64,000 nucleotides of DNA from Salinibacterium sp. PAMC 21357. Lineage in GTDB: Bacteria; Actinomycetota; Actinomycetes; Actinomycetales; Microbacteriaceae. Each line of letters opens with the position of its first letter. Within the stretch, counting starts at the first letter, position 1. A model generated the notes under the pieces. It saw nothing but the letters and a program-made list of their open reading frames with translations. It did no database searches and was not told where the DNA came from. A program made the translations under genes and the position numbers. Below, one piece after another: positions 27,611 through 36,649 of this stretch. Location of the stretch: NCBI RefSeq assembly GCF_000247645.1, contig NZ_AHWA01000004.1, positions 992,001-1,056,000 on the forward strand. Direction: 5' to 3'.

Positions 27611-28587
27611 CGCTTCTTCTCCTTTTCGTCGCCGAAGAGTCCGCTCTTCATCACGATGACGACTCCAATGCTGAGGGTGATTACGAGCAGAATGATGGAG
27701 AGTGCTGCTGCGGCGGGGAAGTTTCGGTTAGTGAACGCGAAGGCGTAACCCAGCTGGGTTGGGGCCCACTCGCCGGCTATCGCACCGGAGGAAATCTGGC
27801 GCAGCAGGTAGGGCTCGAGGAAGAGCTGGAAACCGTAGGCGAGGTTCATGAGGGCGGCATAGCCGATCCAGGGGCGGATGAGCGGAAGCTTGATGTGCCA
27901 GGCCAGGTCCCACGCGCTCGCGCCGTCGATCTTGGCAGCTTCAAAGATTTCGTCGGGGATGCCGTTGAGCCCACCGTTGACGACGATGATCCAGGTTCCG
28001 ACACCTTGGAAGAACAACATCCCGGTGAGGATCATCGGCATGTTGCCGTCGGTGACGATCTCTTTCAGCGACCCGAATCCGACTTCTTGCCAGAGGGGAG
28101 CGAGCGGTGACTGGGTGGGGTGAAGGAGGTAAACCCAGAGCACGAAGTTGGCGATTCCGCTCAACGCTCCCGGAATGAAGTAGAAGAAGCGCATGGTGTC
28201 GCCGAAACGGCCGGGGCTGGCATGAACCAGTAACGCCAAGCCGACGATTCCGACCATCATGAGCGGCAACCACACGATCATGACGGAGAAGATGTTGATG
28301 AACGTTCCGGAGAACCGATAGTCGGTAATTACCGTGATGAACGAGTCAAAGCCGCCGAATCCGCTGGTGGGGTCGACGAGTGTTGGAGCTTTTTGCAGGG
28401 CGATCCAGAAGGCATAGCCGATGGGGATGGCGGCGGCAACGAGAAGCAGCGCGAGGTAGGGGGAAAGCAGAATCCAGGCGCCACGGGCTTCTGCGTGGCG
28501 TGTGCGGTGACGCCGCGGGGTAGCGGATGCACGGGGACCGGTAGCCGGTGGCTCCGTGCCTTTCGTGGCTAGCGTTGAGCTGCTCAT
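27607..28587 (-). CDS. Carbohydrate ABC transporter permease, MalF-like (CUT1)
   Basis: From ATG 28587, preceded by GAGGAAC, this is a 326-residue permease. A polar, basic N-terminus of about 45 residues precedes the first membrane segment (WILLSPYLALLLVAAAIPIG). The EAA loop is around EIFEAAKIDGASAWDLAWHI. A longer frame exists upstream but its extra residues are uncharged filler without a ribosome-binding site. The order is binding protein, MalF-like, MalG-like, mutarotase, dehydratase, all on the minus strand. Confidence 0.92.
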   Translation of the reverse strand: MSSSTLATKGTEPPATGPRASATPRRHRTRHAEARGAWILLSPYLALLLVAAAIPIGYAFWIALQKAPTLVDPTSGFGGFDSFITVITDYRFSGTFINIFSVMIVWLPLMMVGIVGLALLVHASPGRFGDTMRFFYFIPGALSGIANFVLWVYLLHPTQSPLAPLWQEVGFGSLKEIVTDGNMPMILTGMLFFQGVGTWIIVVNGGLNGIPDEIFEAAKIDGASAWDLAWHIKLPLIRPWIGYAALMNLAYGFQLFLEPYLLRQISSGAIAGEWAPTQLGYAFAFTNRNFPAAAALSIILLVITLSIGVVIVMKSGLFGDEKEKKR

Positions 28588-28679
28588 GTGTTCCTCGCCT
28601 ATGAGTTGGGGAGCGGAACAGAGTGTGGGGGCCTCAAGGTTCTGAAACCCCCACACCTACTGTGCCTAGCTGGTTACTT

Positions 28680-30005
28680 TTATTCGGCGGTGACCGTGTA
28701 GCCGACCGAGTTGGCCCGGTTCACGAGCTCTTCTCCGAAGGTACCGAGGGCATCACTCATCGAGCCGTTAGCGATCAGCGTGGGGCTGACTGTTTCGGTC
28801 CAGGCTGCACCGGTGTCGTAGAGCATGTAGGAGTACGGCGCTACTGCTGCGGCCGCATCCTTGAATGCTTGCTGAACGGATTCAACGTCGGCGAAGTAGC
28901 CATCTTCAGCAAGCTTGTCGAGCCAAGCATCCTGGATCGGGCCATAGCCGGGAAGACCGGTTGACAGGTCAACCTGCCAGGCCGGGTCAGTCGCGACGAA
29001 GGTTGCGAAGGTCAGCGTGTTCTCAAGCTGCTTTCCCGTGATGTGTGAGGAAACGCCCCAGAGGCCGCCACCTTCGTTACCGGCGGTCGGGCTTGATTCG
29101 CCTTCCCATGTCAACGGTGCGCTTGCACTCATCTGCTCGGCCGGGATCTTCCAGGTGTCGCGGAAGAGGTAGTTACCCCACCAGACTGCACCGGGGCTCA
29201 TCACGAGGTTGACTCCAGCTGCTGCGGCGTCACCATCGAAGATGCCCTGAGTGGTGAGGGCGCCACCGTCATACATCTGCGTGAGCAGTTCGTTGGCACG
29301 AACACAGTTCGGGTCATCGAGGTTGATGTGAACTTCCGACTCGGAGAGGCGATCGTTCGTGGGGCAGTCCGCAGCCTGAAGGTAGCGGTTCACGGCATAC
29401 GCGTCGCCGAGGAATCCGCTGATCTTGTCGGGGTGCTCTGCAGCGATCTGTACGGCGAGCTCGCCATAGCCTTCCCACGTGGTGGGCAGCGTGTAGCCGT
29501 TCTCGTCGAAGAATGCCTTGTTGTACCAGAACACGTCGGGAGCAGCATCGTTGCGGAGGCAACGAATCTGGCCATCAATGTCACAGAACGAGAGCACTGC
29601 GGGGTCGTAGCCATCGATGACGTCGGGGAGCAGCTCGGTGAGGTCTGCCGCGTAGTTGCTGGCAGCGCCAGTCGCCCACGCGATGTCGTCGTTGGAGGGG
29701 AAGAAGATGGCGTCGGGCCATCCCGAACCGGCGGAGTCGAAGTTAGCGAAAGCCTGCTTGACCGTCTGGCCGCCGACCGTGCCGTCGATTTGTACGACGT
29801 CGATCTCGATCTCGGGGTGGGCTTCTTGGAAAGCTTCTGCGGCGGGAACGCGGGGCGGGTCGACCCACACCGTGATTTTTCCACCCGAGTCAGTCTGCTC
29901 GGCGGCGGTGTCGCCACCGCCTGCAGAGCAACCGGATAGAACGAGTGCAGCGGCGGAAATTATCGCCACTCCTGCACTGGCGGAAAGGAACCTCTTGGTC
30001 TTCAT
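28680..30005 (-). CDS. Carbohydrate ABC transporter substrate-binding lipoprotein (CUT1)
   Basis: From ATG 30005, with AAGGAG 6 bases upstream, this is a 441-residue extracellular binding protein. A signal peptide ends in the lipobox LVLSGCS. The family-1 solute-binding fold follows: ITVWVDPPRVPAAEAFQ, DAIFFPSNDDIAW, PDVFWYNKAFFDENGYTLP and NVLTFATF-like C-terminal parts. It is the first gene of the importer unit, behind an 18-base operator. Given the neighbours, the ligand is probably L-fucose, L-rhamnose or a glycoside releasing them. Confidence 0.92.
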   Translation of the reverse strand: MKTKRFLSASAGVAIISAAALVLSGCSAGGGDTAAEQTDSGGKITVWVDPPRVPAAEAFQEAHPEIEIDVVQIDGTVGGQTVKQAFANFDSAGSGWPDAIFFPSNDDIAWATGAASNYAADLTELLPDVIDGYDPAVLSFCDIDGQIRCLRNDAAPDVFWYNKAFFDENGYTLPTTWEGYGELAVQIAAEHPDKISGFLGDAYAVNRYLQAADCPTNDRLSESEVHINLDDPNCVRANELLTQMYDGGALTTQGIFDGDAAAAGVNLVMSPGAVWWGNYLFRDTWKIPAEQMSASAPLTWEGESSPTAGNEGGGLWGVSSHITGKQLENTLTFATFVATDPAWQVDLSTGLPGYGPIQDAWLDKLAEDGYFADVESVQQAFKDAAAAVAPYSYMLYDTGAAWTETVSPTLIANGSMSDALGTFGEELVNRANSVGYTVTAE

Positions 30006-30108
30006 TGACACTCCTTGGTGAGTTACTACTGCGTCGTAGTGGAGAGACGCGAGGCGCTGGAACGGCTCGGTTTCTCCGGTGCTCAAACGTTATACCAACC
30101 TCGGAAGT

Positions 30109-30126
30109 TGTGCAAACGTTTGATCA
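30109..30126. promoter_or_regulatory. LacI-type operator, site 1
   Basis: TGTGCAAACGTTTGATCA lies about 105 bases upstream of the binding-protein start. It shares the core CAA(A/T)CGTTTGATCA with sites at 32970 and 37930. A further half site, CAAACGTT, lies at 30083-30090. The LacI protein at 34025-35038 is the likely binder (inference). Confidence 0.75.
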
Positions 30127-30178
30127 AAGGTTTTTCAACTGTGACATTGCGGCACCCACGGGGCGTGGCTGAGTGGGG

Positions 30179-31045
30179 CTACCGGCCAATGCGGGCGGGA
30201 TCAATGCCATAAAACTCTGCGGCGGTACGGCCAAGAAGCTGCTCGCGGGCCGCGGCATCCACACTCTCAAAGAGAGGTGCCAAGCCATTCCAGACCCGCG
30301 TATAGCCGCCGGCCAACACCGAAATAGGCCAGTCGCCGCCATACATCAGCCTCTTCGGCCCGAAGACTTCGAGCGCCCGATCAAAGAACGGCCGCACATA
30401 TTCGGTGGTCCACTGCTGCGGGTCGCCCTCCGCCGCATAGAGCCCGCTGATCTTCGCGTACACATTGGGGTTCTGGGCTGCCTCGGCAATCGCCGACCAC
30501 CAGGGTTCATGATCGGCGCGACCAATCGGCGGCTTGCCCAAATGATCAATAACCATGCGAAGTTCCGGATGTCGCTTCGACAGTTCCGGAATCAGCGCAA
30601 GGTGCTCCGGAAGCACCGCGACCACATCGAAAGTGAGACCAGCGCGCTCCAGCACCGTAAGCCCCTCATCAACGTTGGGCCGCAGCAACCACTCCGGATC
30701 TTCCTGATTGTGGATCAGAGTGCGCACCCCAACCATGCGGGTGTCTCCCTGCCAGGATTCGATCGTGCGCGCTGCCTGCTCCGGCCGATCGATCGGCGCG
30801 TACCCGACGATCGCGGCCACTTCGTGATTGGCGGCCGCCGACTCCATCATCAAGCGGGTGTCATCGAAGTTGTCGGCAGACTGCACCTGCACCGTGTAGT
30901 CGATGCCAGCATCCCGCAGCTCGGGCATGAGGTGATCGAGTGTCATCACTCGATTGATGGGGGCGAGCGACTCGTCGAGCCAGTCATAGTGAGCCCGGTT
31001 GGGATCCCAAATGTGCTGGTGGGCGTCGATGATGGGAAAAGCCAC
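30179..31045 (-). CDS. Amidohydrolase family protein, L-fuconolactonase type
   Basis: This 288-residue TIM-barrel metal hydrolase belongs to the COG3618 group. The N-terminal metal motif IDAHQHIWDP is typical, and the LRMVIDHLGKPPIG segment and the GGDWPISVL motif supply later ligands. Members open lactones of 6-deoxy sugars such as L-fucono- or L-rhamnono-1,4-lactone. Here it would act between the aldose dehydrogenase and the dehydratase. It is the last gene of the unit that starts at the enolase-superfamily gene, 27 bases after the RraA-like gene. Confidence 0.9.
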   Translation of the reverse strand: MAFPIIDAHQHIWDPNRAHYDWLDESLAPINRVMTLDHLMPELRDAGIDYTVQVQSADNFDDTRLMMESAAANHEVAAIVGYAPIDRPEQAARTIESWQGDTRMVGVRTLIHNQEDPEWLLRPNVDEGLTVLERAGLTFDVVAVLPEHLALIPELSKRHPELRMVIDHLGKPPIGRADHEPWWSAIAEAAQNPNVYAKISGLYAAEGDPQQWTTEYVRPFFDRALEVFGPKRLMYGGDWPISVLAGGYTRVWNGLAPLFESVDAAAREQLLGRTAAEFYGIDPARIGR

Positions 31046-31072
31046 AGTATGTTCCTCTCGCAGGTGGCCAGT

Positions 31073-31765
31073 TTAGAGAATGCCGTGCCGTTCCCACACG
31101 GTGCGCAAAGAATCTCCGGAGAGCAATTCTGCGAGAACCGTCGATTCATTGGATGCCCGGGTACGGGCCCTCGTGAGCACTTCCTCTTCGTGCGCCTGCG
31201 GAATTACGACGGCTCCGTCATCATCGGCCATCACCAAGTCACCGGGGGCAATGCGAACGCCGCCAAGTTCGACGACGACGTCGGATGCAATCACGCGCAT
31301 CCGGGCTCGGAAGTCGATGGGGCGACGCGAGCGTGAGAACGACGGAAAGCCGAGTTCGGCGATCTTGTCGGTGTCGCGCAGGTTACCGTCGGTGATGACT
31401 CCGGAGGCCTTCGCGCCCAGCGCCGCAGCGCTGAAAAGTTCTCCCCAGAAGCCAGAATCGTTGCTGTTGTCCGTGGCGATCACAATCATTTGGCCAGCGC
31501 CGATGCCATCAATGAAGTCGATCGACTCCCTGTAGGGGTCATCGAGATCTGACTCGAGAGCGGGAGCAAAACGCACAGTGCGGGCGCGACCGAAAGCGCG
31601 CGATCCCGGCGTGATGGGTGCCAATCGTTGCGTCAACACTTGATTGCGCAGGCCCGATTCGTCACACGAGTCGCTGAGAATCGCGGTCGTGAGGCGCTCA
31701 TCGCCGGGCAGCGGCGTGAAGCCTGAGTCGTTGGCTGCGGCACCGGCGGCGTTAGCGGATGACAT
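31073..31765 (-). CDS. RraA-like family protein (possible oxo-acid aldolase/decarboxylase)
   Basis: This protein of about 230 residues has the RraA/HMG-aldolase fold. GELFSAAALGAKASGVITDGNLRDT holds the conserved GxxxxxxAxxxGxxGxVxDGxxRD pattern, with Arg-Asp binding the substrate carboxylate and the metal. Relatives cleave 4-hydroxy-4-methyl-2-oxoglutarate or decarboxylate oxaloacetate, and some act in sugar-acid breakdown. A role in cleaving a ketodeoxy acid is inference. Its start (ATG 31765 or 31771) overlaps the stop of the upstream dehydratase gene. Confidence 0.85.
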   Translation of the reverse strand: MSSANAAGAAANDSGFTPLPGDERLTTAILSDSCDESGLRNQVLTQRLAPITPGSRAFGRARTVRFAPALESDLDDPYRESIDFIDGIGAGQMIVIATDNSNDSGFWGELFSAAALGAKASGVITDGNLRDTDKIAELGFPSFSRSRRPIDFRARMRVIASDVVVELGGVRIAPGDLVMADDDGAVVIPQAHEEEVLTRARTRASNESTVLAELLSGDSLRTVWERHGIL

Positions 31766-32921
31766 GGCCACCTCCGGGGCTGAAGGGGAACTGCGCTTCG
31801 ATTTCGGGAGTCAGCTGGATGCCGAGGCCGGGAGCCGTCGGAGCCACAATTCCGCCGTCCTTGAATTCAACCTCTTCCACCCGCATTGCTTCGCGCAACG
31901 GGTTGGGCAGGGTGCAGTACTCGAAGAGTTCCACGTATGGGTTCGCGAGCACGGTGTGCAGGTTGGCGGCGAACGTAACGCCGCTGCCCCACACGTGGGG
32001 CACGGTCTTCACGCCGGTGGCATGAGCGAGCTCGGCGACCTGGGCGAAAGCCTTCGGGCCTCCCACGAAAGTGACGTCGGGCTGAGCAACGTCGAGCGCG
32101 TTGGCGTCGAGCAGTTGCGCGAAATCCCGCACGGTTCCGTTGGATTCGACACCGGAGATCGGCACGTTCACGGCGGCACGCACGGCGGCGTAGCCAGCCA
32201 CGTCATCCGCCTGGCAGGGTTCTTCGTACCAGCGGGCTCCGAGTTCGGCAGCCTTGTGGCCGACACGAATTGCTTCGTCGACGGGCCACGGGTCAGAGGC
32301 GCAGGCCTGCACGGCGTCGATGACGAACTGCACGCCCTCGGGCAGCAGTGCGGTCACGTGATCGAGCAGCTTGATGGTGGTGTCTGGATCGGTCATGGCG
32401 CGGAACTTTACGGTGCCAAATCCGGCTTCGATCTGAGCCGCGGCCCAATCGGAAACCTCGCCAAACGTGGTACCGAGGCCGCCACTGGCGTACGACTCGA
32501 TCCAGTCGCGCTTGAGGCCACCGAGCACCTCGTAGGCGGGAACGCCGAGGCGCTTGCCGACGGCATCCACGGCCGCGGTTTCGATTGCTCCGGCAACACC
32601 GTTAAGCATTCCGCCCCGCGCCCAGAAGGCGGTGTATGCGCGGAGGTGGTCAGCGACGTCGAGGGGGTGAGCGAACTCGTGGTCGAGAACGTAGGGGCGG
32701 AAGGCATCCACGATTCCGGGCACGGCGGCGGCGGCCATGATGCCCGCTCCCGCTTCCCCGATTCCGGTGGTTCCATCAGAGAGGGTTACTTCGACGAGGG
32801 CGGCATCCCACGACCAAATGGTGCCACCTACCCACGTCAGTTCTTCCCCGGGCTGATACCGGTGCGAAAGCAACACTGCGCGCACGGCGGTAATGGTTAG
32901 GGCTGTGTCCTTGAGTCCCAT
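31752..32921 (-). CDS. Mandelate racemase/muconate-lactonizing-type dehydratase, second enolase-superfamily enzyme
   Basis: This 389-residue enolase-superfamily protein has a capping domain (GTTGIGEAGAG) and a barrel with a KxR-type position in GTVKFRAM, metal ligands FVIDAVQA, YEEPCQADD and GVESNGT, and the late VPHVWGSGV segment. It differs clearly from the fuconate dehydratase in the same cluster and probably acts on a second sugar acid or epimer. Note KFR rather than the usual KxK. It is the first gene after operator site 2, with the RraA-like and lactonase genes downstream. Confidence 0.88.
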   Translation of the reverse strand: MGLKDTALTITAVRAVLLSHRYQPGEELTWVGGTIWSWDAALVEVTLSDGTTGIGEAGAGIMAAAAVPGIVDAFRPYVLDHEFAHPLDVADHLRAYTAFWARGGMLNGVAGAIETAAVDAVGKRLGVPAYEVLGGLKRDWIESYASGGLGTTFGEVSDWAAAQIEAGFGTVKFRAMTDPDTTIKLLDHVTALLPEGVQFVIDAVQACASDPWPVDEAIRVGHKAAELGARWYEEPCQADDVAGYAAVRAAVNVPISGVESNGTVRDFAQLLDANALDVAQPDVTFVGGPKAFAQVAELAHATGVKTVPHVWGSGVTFAANLHTVLANPYVELFEYCTLPNPLREAMRVEEVEFKDGGIVAPTAPGLGIQLTPEIEAQFPFSPGGGHVIR

Positions 32922-32969
32922 GTGAAGGGCGCCTCGTTTCTACTAGCGAGCGATAGTGGTTACGGTATC

Positions 32970-32987
32970 TGATCAATCGTTTGATCA
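32970..32987. promoter_or_regulatory. LacI-type operator, site 2
   Basis: TGATCAATCGTTTGATCA is an almost perfect palindrome (TGATCAA/TTTGATCA arms around TCG). It lies 49 bases upstream of the enolase-superfamily start, in the 101-base gap after the aldose dehydrogenase gene. It is the strongest of the three related sites in this cluster. Confidence 0.8.
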
Positions 32988-33022
32988 CAAGCGCGTTAGA
33001 CCGCATCCGTGCAAGCGCACTG

Positions 33023-34003
33023 TCAGCCCGCGGGCGCGCTGGAGATTCGCGCGGCAGCTTCGAGGTCGGCCCAGAGCCCCTCGGGCATCGCCGTTTCGTA
33101 ACGCTCAATGTTTGACTGAACCTGATCGCCACCGCGAGCGCCGACCACAACGGAGACGACCGCCGGATGCCGCAGCACGTATGCGATAGCAGCCTCCGGC
33201 AGCGTGACGCCGTGGGCTTCACACGCGTCGGCCACACGATTGGCCTGCTCGAGAATTGCGGGAGGAACAGGCCCGTAGTCGAAGGTTGCGTCAGGGCTCG
33301 GACGATTTCGACCGAGTAGCCCGGAGTTGTAGACGCCAGCAACGACGATGCCGACGTTGCGTTCGAGAGCGAGCGGCATCAGGTCGGTGAGCGCTTCGCC
33401 GTCGATGAGGGTGAAGCGTCCGGCGCACATCACGAGGTCGATGTCCGCGCGGCGAATCAGCTCTGCAAGGGGCGCCGACGCTTTCATCCCCGCACCGACC
33501 GCCTTCACAAGACCCTGCTCGCGCAACTCAATGAGCGCACCAATTCCCTCAGTGGACGCCTGCTCAAAGTGGTCATCGGGGTCGTGCAGGTACAGCACAT
33601 CGAAGTGGTCGAGCCCGGTACGGGCGAGAGATTCTTCGACCGACCGAAGGATTCCGTCGCGACTGAAATCCCATTGGCGTTTGGTGACGGCGGGAACGGC
33701 GAAACCTTCGTCATCCATCCGATCTTCTCCGCCAGGATTGGGCACAATGAGCTTGCCGACCTTGCTCGAGATCACGTACTCGTCGCGCGGGTGAGTGCGC
33801 AGTTGTTCGCCCAGGCGACGCTCGGAGAGGCCGAGACCGTAGTGTGGTGCGGTGTCGAAGTAGCGCACTCCGGCATCCCAGGCCGCGGCCATGCCCTCGT
33901 CGACTTCGGCGTCCGTAGTCTCACGATAGAGATTGCCCAGCTGGGCAGCACCGAGGCCGATCTCTGTCAGTTCAAGTCCGCGCTGAGTTGATCTGGTCTT
34001 CAC
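33023..34003 (-). CDS. Aldo/keto reductase, L-fucose dehydrogenase/D-threo-aldose 1-dehydrogenase type
   Basis: This 326-residue NAD(P)-dependent barrel enzyme has the AKR catalytic tetrad: Asp and Tyr in YFDTAPHYGLGLSERRLG, Lys in SSKVGKL and His in LYLHDPDDH. The latter two motifs and GVYNSGLL are typical of the fucose dehydrogenase branch. It should oxidise the aldose to the lactone, the first step of the non-phosphorylating route. It follows the LacI gene by 21 bases, apparently in the same transcript. Confidence 0.88.
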   Translation of the reverse strand: MKTRSTQRGLELTEIGLGAAQLGNLYRETTDAEVDEGMAAAWDAGVRYFDTAPHYGLGLSERRLGEQLRTHPRDEYVISSKVGKLIVPNPGGEDRMDDEGFAVPAVTKRQWDFSRDGILRSVEESLARTGLDHFDVLYLHDPDDHFEQASTEGIGALIELREQGLVKAVGAGMKASAPLAELIRRADIDLVMCAGRFTLIDGEALTDLMPLALERNVGIVVAGVYNSGLLGRNRPSPDATFDYGPVPPAILEQANRVADACEAHGVTLPEAAIAYVLRHPAVVSVVVGARGGDQVQSNIERYETAMPEGLWADLEAAARISSAPAG

Positions 34004-34024
34004 TGTTGGTTTCTCCAGGGAGTT

Positions 34025-35038
34025 TTAGCGCGCGGGTGGCGCAGTTGATTCGCGCACGATCAGCTCGGGTGCTGGATCGGCAATGACACGGTCTTCGGCT
34101 GTGCCCGAGTTGATGATTTCCCACAGGCTGGCCATGGCGGCGCGGCCCAGTTCATAAAGCGGCAGGCGAACGCAGGTGAGTGGCGGCCACGCAATTTCAG
34201 CCGTCCAGGTGTCGTGCATCGCGACGATCGACATGTCTTCAGGAACGCGGATGCCCAACCGTCGTGCCTCAGAGAGCACACCGTGCGCTGCGTTGATGTT
34301 CGCGACGACGACCGCAGTGGGCGGGGTCGACAGCTCGGCCATGGCATCCAGAGCCTGAGCGCCTTGCTTGGGGTAGTAGCCAAAGTCGGTGACGAGTTCG
34401 GGTTCAACGGTGAGCTTCGCCGCCGCCATCGCTTCGAGGAAGCCGGCGAGACGACGCTGGCCCGACTCCGATGTCGGCACACCACCGGCATAGCCGATGC
34501 GGGTGTGGCCCAGTTCAATGAGGTGCTCGGTCGCCAGGCGCATCCCGGCCTCATCTTCAACGCGAACGGAACCACCCTTGCCCGGGTTGATCGTGTTGAT
34601 CGAGATCACGGGCAAGCCGCTGTCGGTCACCGTGCGCAGATCGTCACCGCTCAGGTGGTCGCCGAACTGCACAAGAACACCATCGACCCGCCCCTCGCCC
34701 ATGAGGCGCGGGATGGACTCTTCGCCCTCAGGCAACCGTTCGGTGCTCGCGATCAGCACCATGTAATCCTTGGTTCTGGCTTCCTCTTCGACACCGCGCA
34801 TGAGCTCGGCGAAGATGGCGTTCGTGACGCCGGGCACGACAAGGCCAACCGCGTGCGTGCGCGATGACTTGAGCGCCCGCGCCGTGAAGTTGGGCCGGTA
34901 GTTGAGCTCTTTCGCGGCATCGTGAATGCGCTGCCGGGTTGCCACGCTCACCCGCACGCCCGGCTTTTCGCTCAGCACTCGCGAGACCGCCGACACCGAG
35001 ACTCCGGCGCGGGTTGCAACATCACTCAAGGTAGCCAT
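34025..35038 (-). CDS. LacI-family transcriptional regulator of the deoxysugar cluster
   Basis: This 337-residue regulator has an N-terminal HTH (LSDVATRAGVSVSAVSRVLS, residues about 4-23) and hinge helix (YRPNFTARALKSSRTH). A periplasmic-binding-protein-like sensor domain follows (GLVVPGVTNAIFAELMRG, DGVLVQFGDHL). It is embedded between the MaoC gene (22 bases) and the aldose dehydrogenase. Three nearly identical 18-base palindromes precede the transcription units on both sides, but none lies right before this gene. It is therefore probably expressed from the CoA-transferase promoter, which carries site 3. Confidence 0.93.
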   Translation of the reverse strand: MATLSDVATRAGVSVSAVSRVLSEKPGVRVSVATRQRIHDAAKELNYRPNFTARALKSSRTHAVGLVVPGVTNAIFAELMRGVEEEARTKDYMVLIASTERLPEGEESIPRLMGEGRVDGVLVQFGDHLSGDDLRTVTDSGLPVISINTINPGKGGSVRVEDEAGMRLATEHLIELGHTRIGYAGGVPTSESGQRRLAGFLEAMAAAKLTVEPELVTDFGYYPKQGAQALDAMAELSTPPTAVVVANINAAHGVLSEARRLGIRVPEDMSIVAMHDTWTAEIAWPPLTCVRLPLYELGRAAMASLWEIINSGTAEDRVIADPAPELIVRESTAPPAR

Positions 35039-35060
35039 GGTTGCCAGTGTATTCGGGCAA

Positions 35061-35516
35061 TTACTCGCTGGTACGTCGATTGACCAGATAAAGGTGAGTA
35101 AGAACCATCACAGTGTCACCGTGTTGGTTGGTTACCGTCACCAGCTCGTGCAGGTAGCCCGCCTCCTTCGGTCGCTTCGCGTGCAACGACATCTCGTTGA
35201 TCTCTGCCGTCACCCGAATCGTGTCGCCGATGAAAACAGGGCGGATGAAACGGATGCGGTCGTACCCATAACTCATGGCCTGCGGGTTGATGTCGCCCGC
35301 TGTCATTCCCACCGCGACGGAGAGGATGAGCGTGCCGTGGGCGATGCGCTGACCGGCGGGCTGTGTTGCCATCCATTCGGCATCCATGTGGTGCGGAAAG
35401 AAGTCGCCGGTCTGGCCGGCGTGCAGCACGATGTCGGCTTCGGTGATGGTGCGGCCGACGGTTTCGCGGCGCTCCCCTACTTCGTGGTCTTCGTACCAGC
35501 GGTCTTTCGTGAGCAT
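35061..35516 (-). CDS. MaoC-like (R)-specific hydratase/dehydratase
   Basis: This is a 151-residue hot-dog-fold protein. The family pattern [27 protein letters not shown] contains the hydratase-type Asp and His residues, followed by [14 protein letters not shown] and [16 protein letters not shown]. It should hydrate or dehydrate an acyl-CoA. Its ATG overlaps the stop of the upstream gene (TGATG). Together with the CaiB/BaiF transferase it implies that a CoA thioester intermediate is handled in this regulon, which is not part of the standard fucose pathway. Confidence 0.9.
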   Translation of the reverse strand: MLTKDRWYEDHEVGERRETVGRTITEADIVLHAGQTGDFFPHHMDAEWMATQPAGQRIAHGTLILSVAVGMTAGDINPQAMSYGYDRIRFIRPVFIGDTIRVTAEINEMSLHAKRPKEAGYLHELVTVTNQHGDTVMVLTHLYLVNRRTSE

Positions 35517-36649
35517 CAGCGCACCAGCCATTCTGCGACGCCCGCATCGAGGCGTTCGCGTAGTTCAGCGATTGTGATTTCGCCCAGAAGGGCTGAGGTC
35601 ACGAGCGGGGAGACCGCATTCTGTAGTTCGATGTAGGTCGCGAAGCGGGGGCGCATGTAGGCGCCTTCGAGCGTTGCGCGCGTGCCGGTGAAGAAGTCGA
35701 GGCTGTCGGCGTTGGTGCGAGCGCTTTCCCACGCGATCGCATTGCCGGGCTGGCCGCCACCGTCGTAATACGAGCTCTCTTGCACGTCGCCCGAGGCGAG
35801 CCAGAAGGCGTGCGCGATCGCGGCATCCATGACCTGGCTGCGCGACGAGACCGCGATTCCGGCCCCACCGAGCAGCGAACCGGCAAGGCCGCGCGTCGAG
35901 CTCGGGATGTCGATGTACTGCACCCGGTTCGACCGGTAGCCGGCACGCGAATAGTTCGTGTAGCCAAAGAGCAATGGAGAGTACGCGAAGGTGTCGCTCT
36001 CGGCGAGCACATCAGCGACCTGGATCGGGTTGAAGCCGGCGTTGTCAGCGGGCACCAAGCGGGCCAGGCGCGTGAGCAACTCCATCGAACGCGTCAGCAC
36101 GTCTTCGGAGAGGAAGACGCCGGGCGTCGCCATCGGGTCTTCGCCCAGTCCCGCGGCGATCGTGATGAGGCTCGAGTACGCGTCAACCGGCTTGAACGGC
36201 CAGAGTACCCGGCCTTCTTCGGCGAGCGCGATCACCTCGGGCCAGGTGCGGGGCGGTGCCTCAAGAAGGTCGGGACGGTACGCGGCAACCTGCGCGGCAG
36301 CATCGAGCGCGAGGCCCCACTGCTGGCCAAGGTGTTGGTACGACTCGTGCGAACGGCCCACCGACTGCGTTGCCAGCGTGGCCAACTCGGCGTCAAAGCC
36401 GCGCCCGTTCAGCGGCGTGAAGAGCTTGTCTTCTGCCGCAACCGGAATGTGTGGATGATCGATCACGAGCAGGTCGTACTGCTCAACCAGACTCTCCAGA
36501 TCTTGGTCGGCAAAAGCCTGCAGTGAGCGGTACTCCCACTGCACCTCAACATCGGGAGCCACCGAGCGATACGCTTCGGCGGCCTTCACGACGCTGCCGT
36601 AGCCGCGCTCGTGCTCCCAGGTCATTCCTCGGATGATGGTCGGGCTCAT
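35516..36649 (-). CDS. Solute-binding-protein homologue without an export signal
   Basis: This 377-residue protein has the fold signature of CUT1 extracellular sugar-binding proteins ([51 protein letters not shown]). It begins [11 protein letters not shown] with no signal peptide, Tat motif or lipobox, so it should stay in the cytosol. No start codon upstream adds one, because its ATG overlaps the stop of the CoA-transferase gene by four bases. It lies between CoA-transferase and MaoC genes. I infer an intracellular substrate-binding, chaperoning or catalytic role with these enzymes. Confidence 0.82.
   Translation of the reverse strand: MSPTIIRGMTWEHERGYGSVVKAAEAYRSVAPDVEVQWEYRSLQAFADQDLESLVEQYDLLVIDHPHIPVAAEDKLFTPLNGRGFDAELATLATQSVGRSHESYQHLGQQWGLALDAAAQVAAYRPDLLEAPPRTWPEVIALAEEGRVLWPFKPVDAYSSLITIAAGLGEDPMATPGVFLSEDVLTRSMELLTRLARLVPADNAGFNPIQVADVLAESDTFAYSPLLFGYTNYSRAGYRSNRVQYIDIPSSTRGLAGSLLGGAGIAVSSRSQVMDAAIAHAFWLASGDVQESSYYDGGGQPGNAIAWESARTNADSLDFFTGTRATLEGAYMRPRFATYIELQNAVSPLVTSALLGEITIAELRERLDAGVAEWLVR

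Noticed and set aside
30173-31336. 387-codon open frame on the plus strand
   Set aside because: It is a shadow of the fuconolactonase-like and RraA-like genes on the minus strand.
31644-32900. 418-codon open frame on the plus strand
   Set aside because: It is antisense to the enolase-superfamily and RraA-like genes. The translation is His/Gly-rich without a recognisable fold, as expected from the complementary strand of GC-rich coding DNA.
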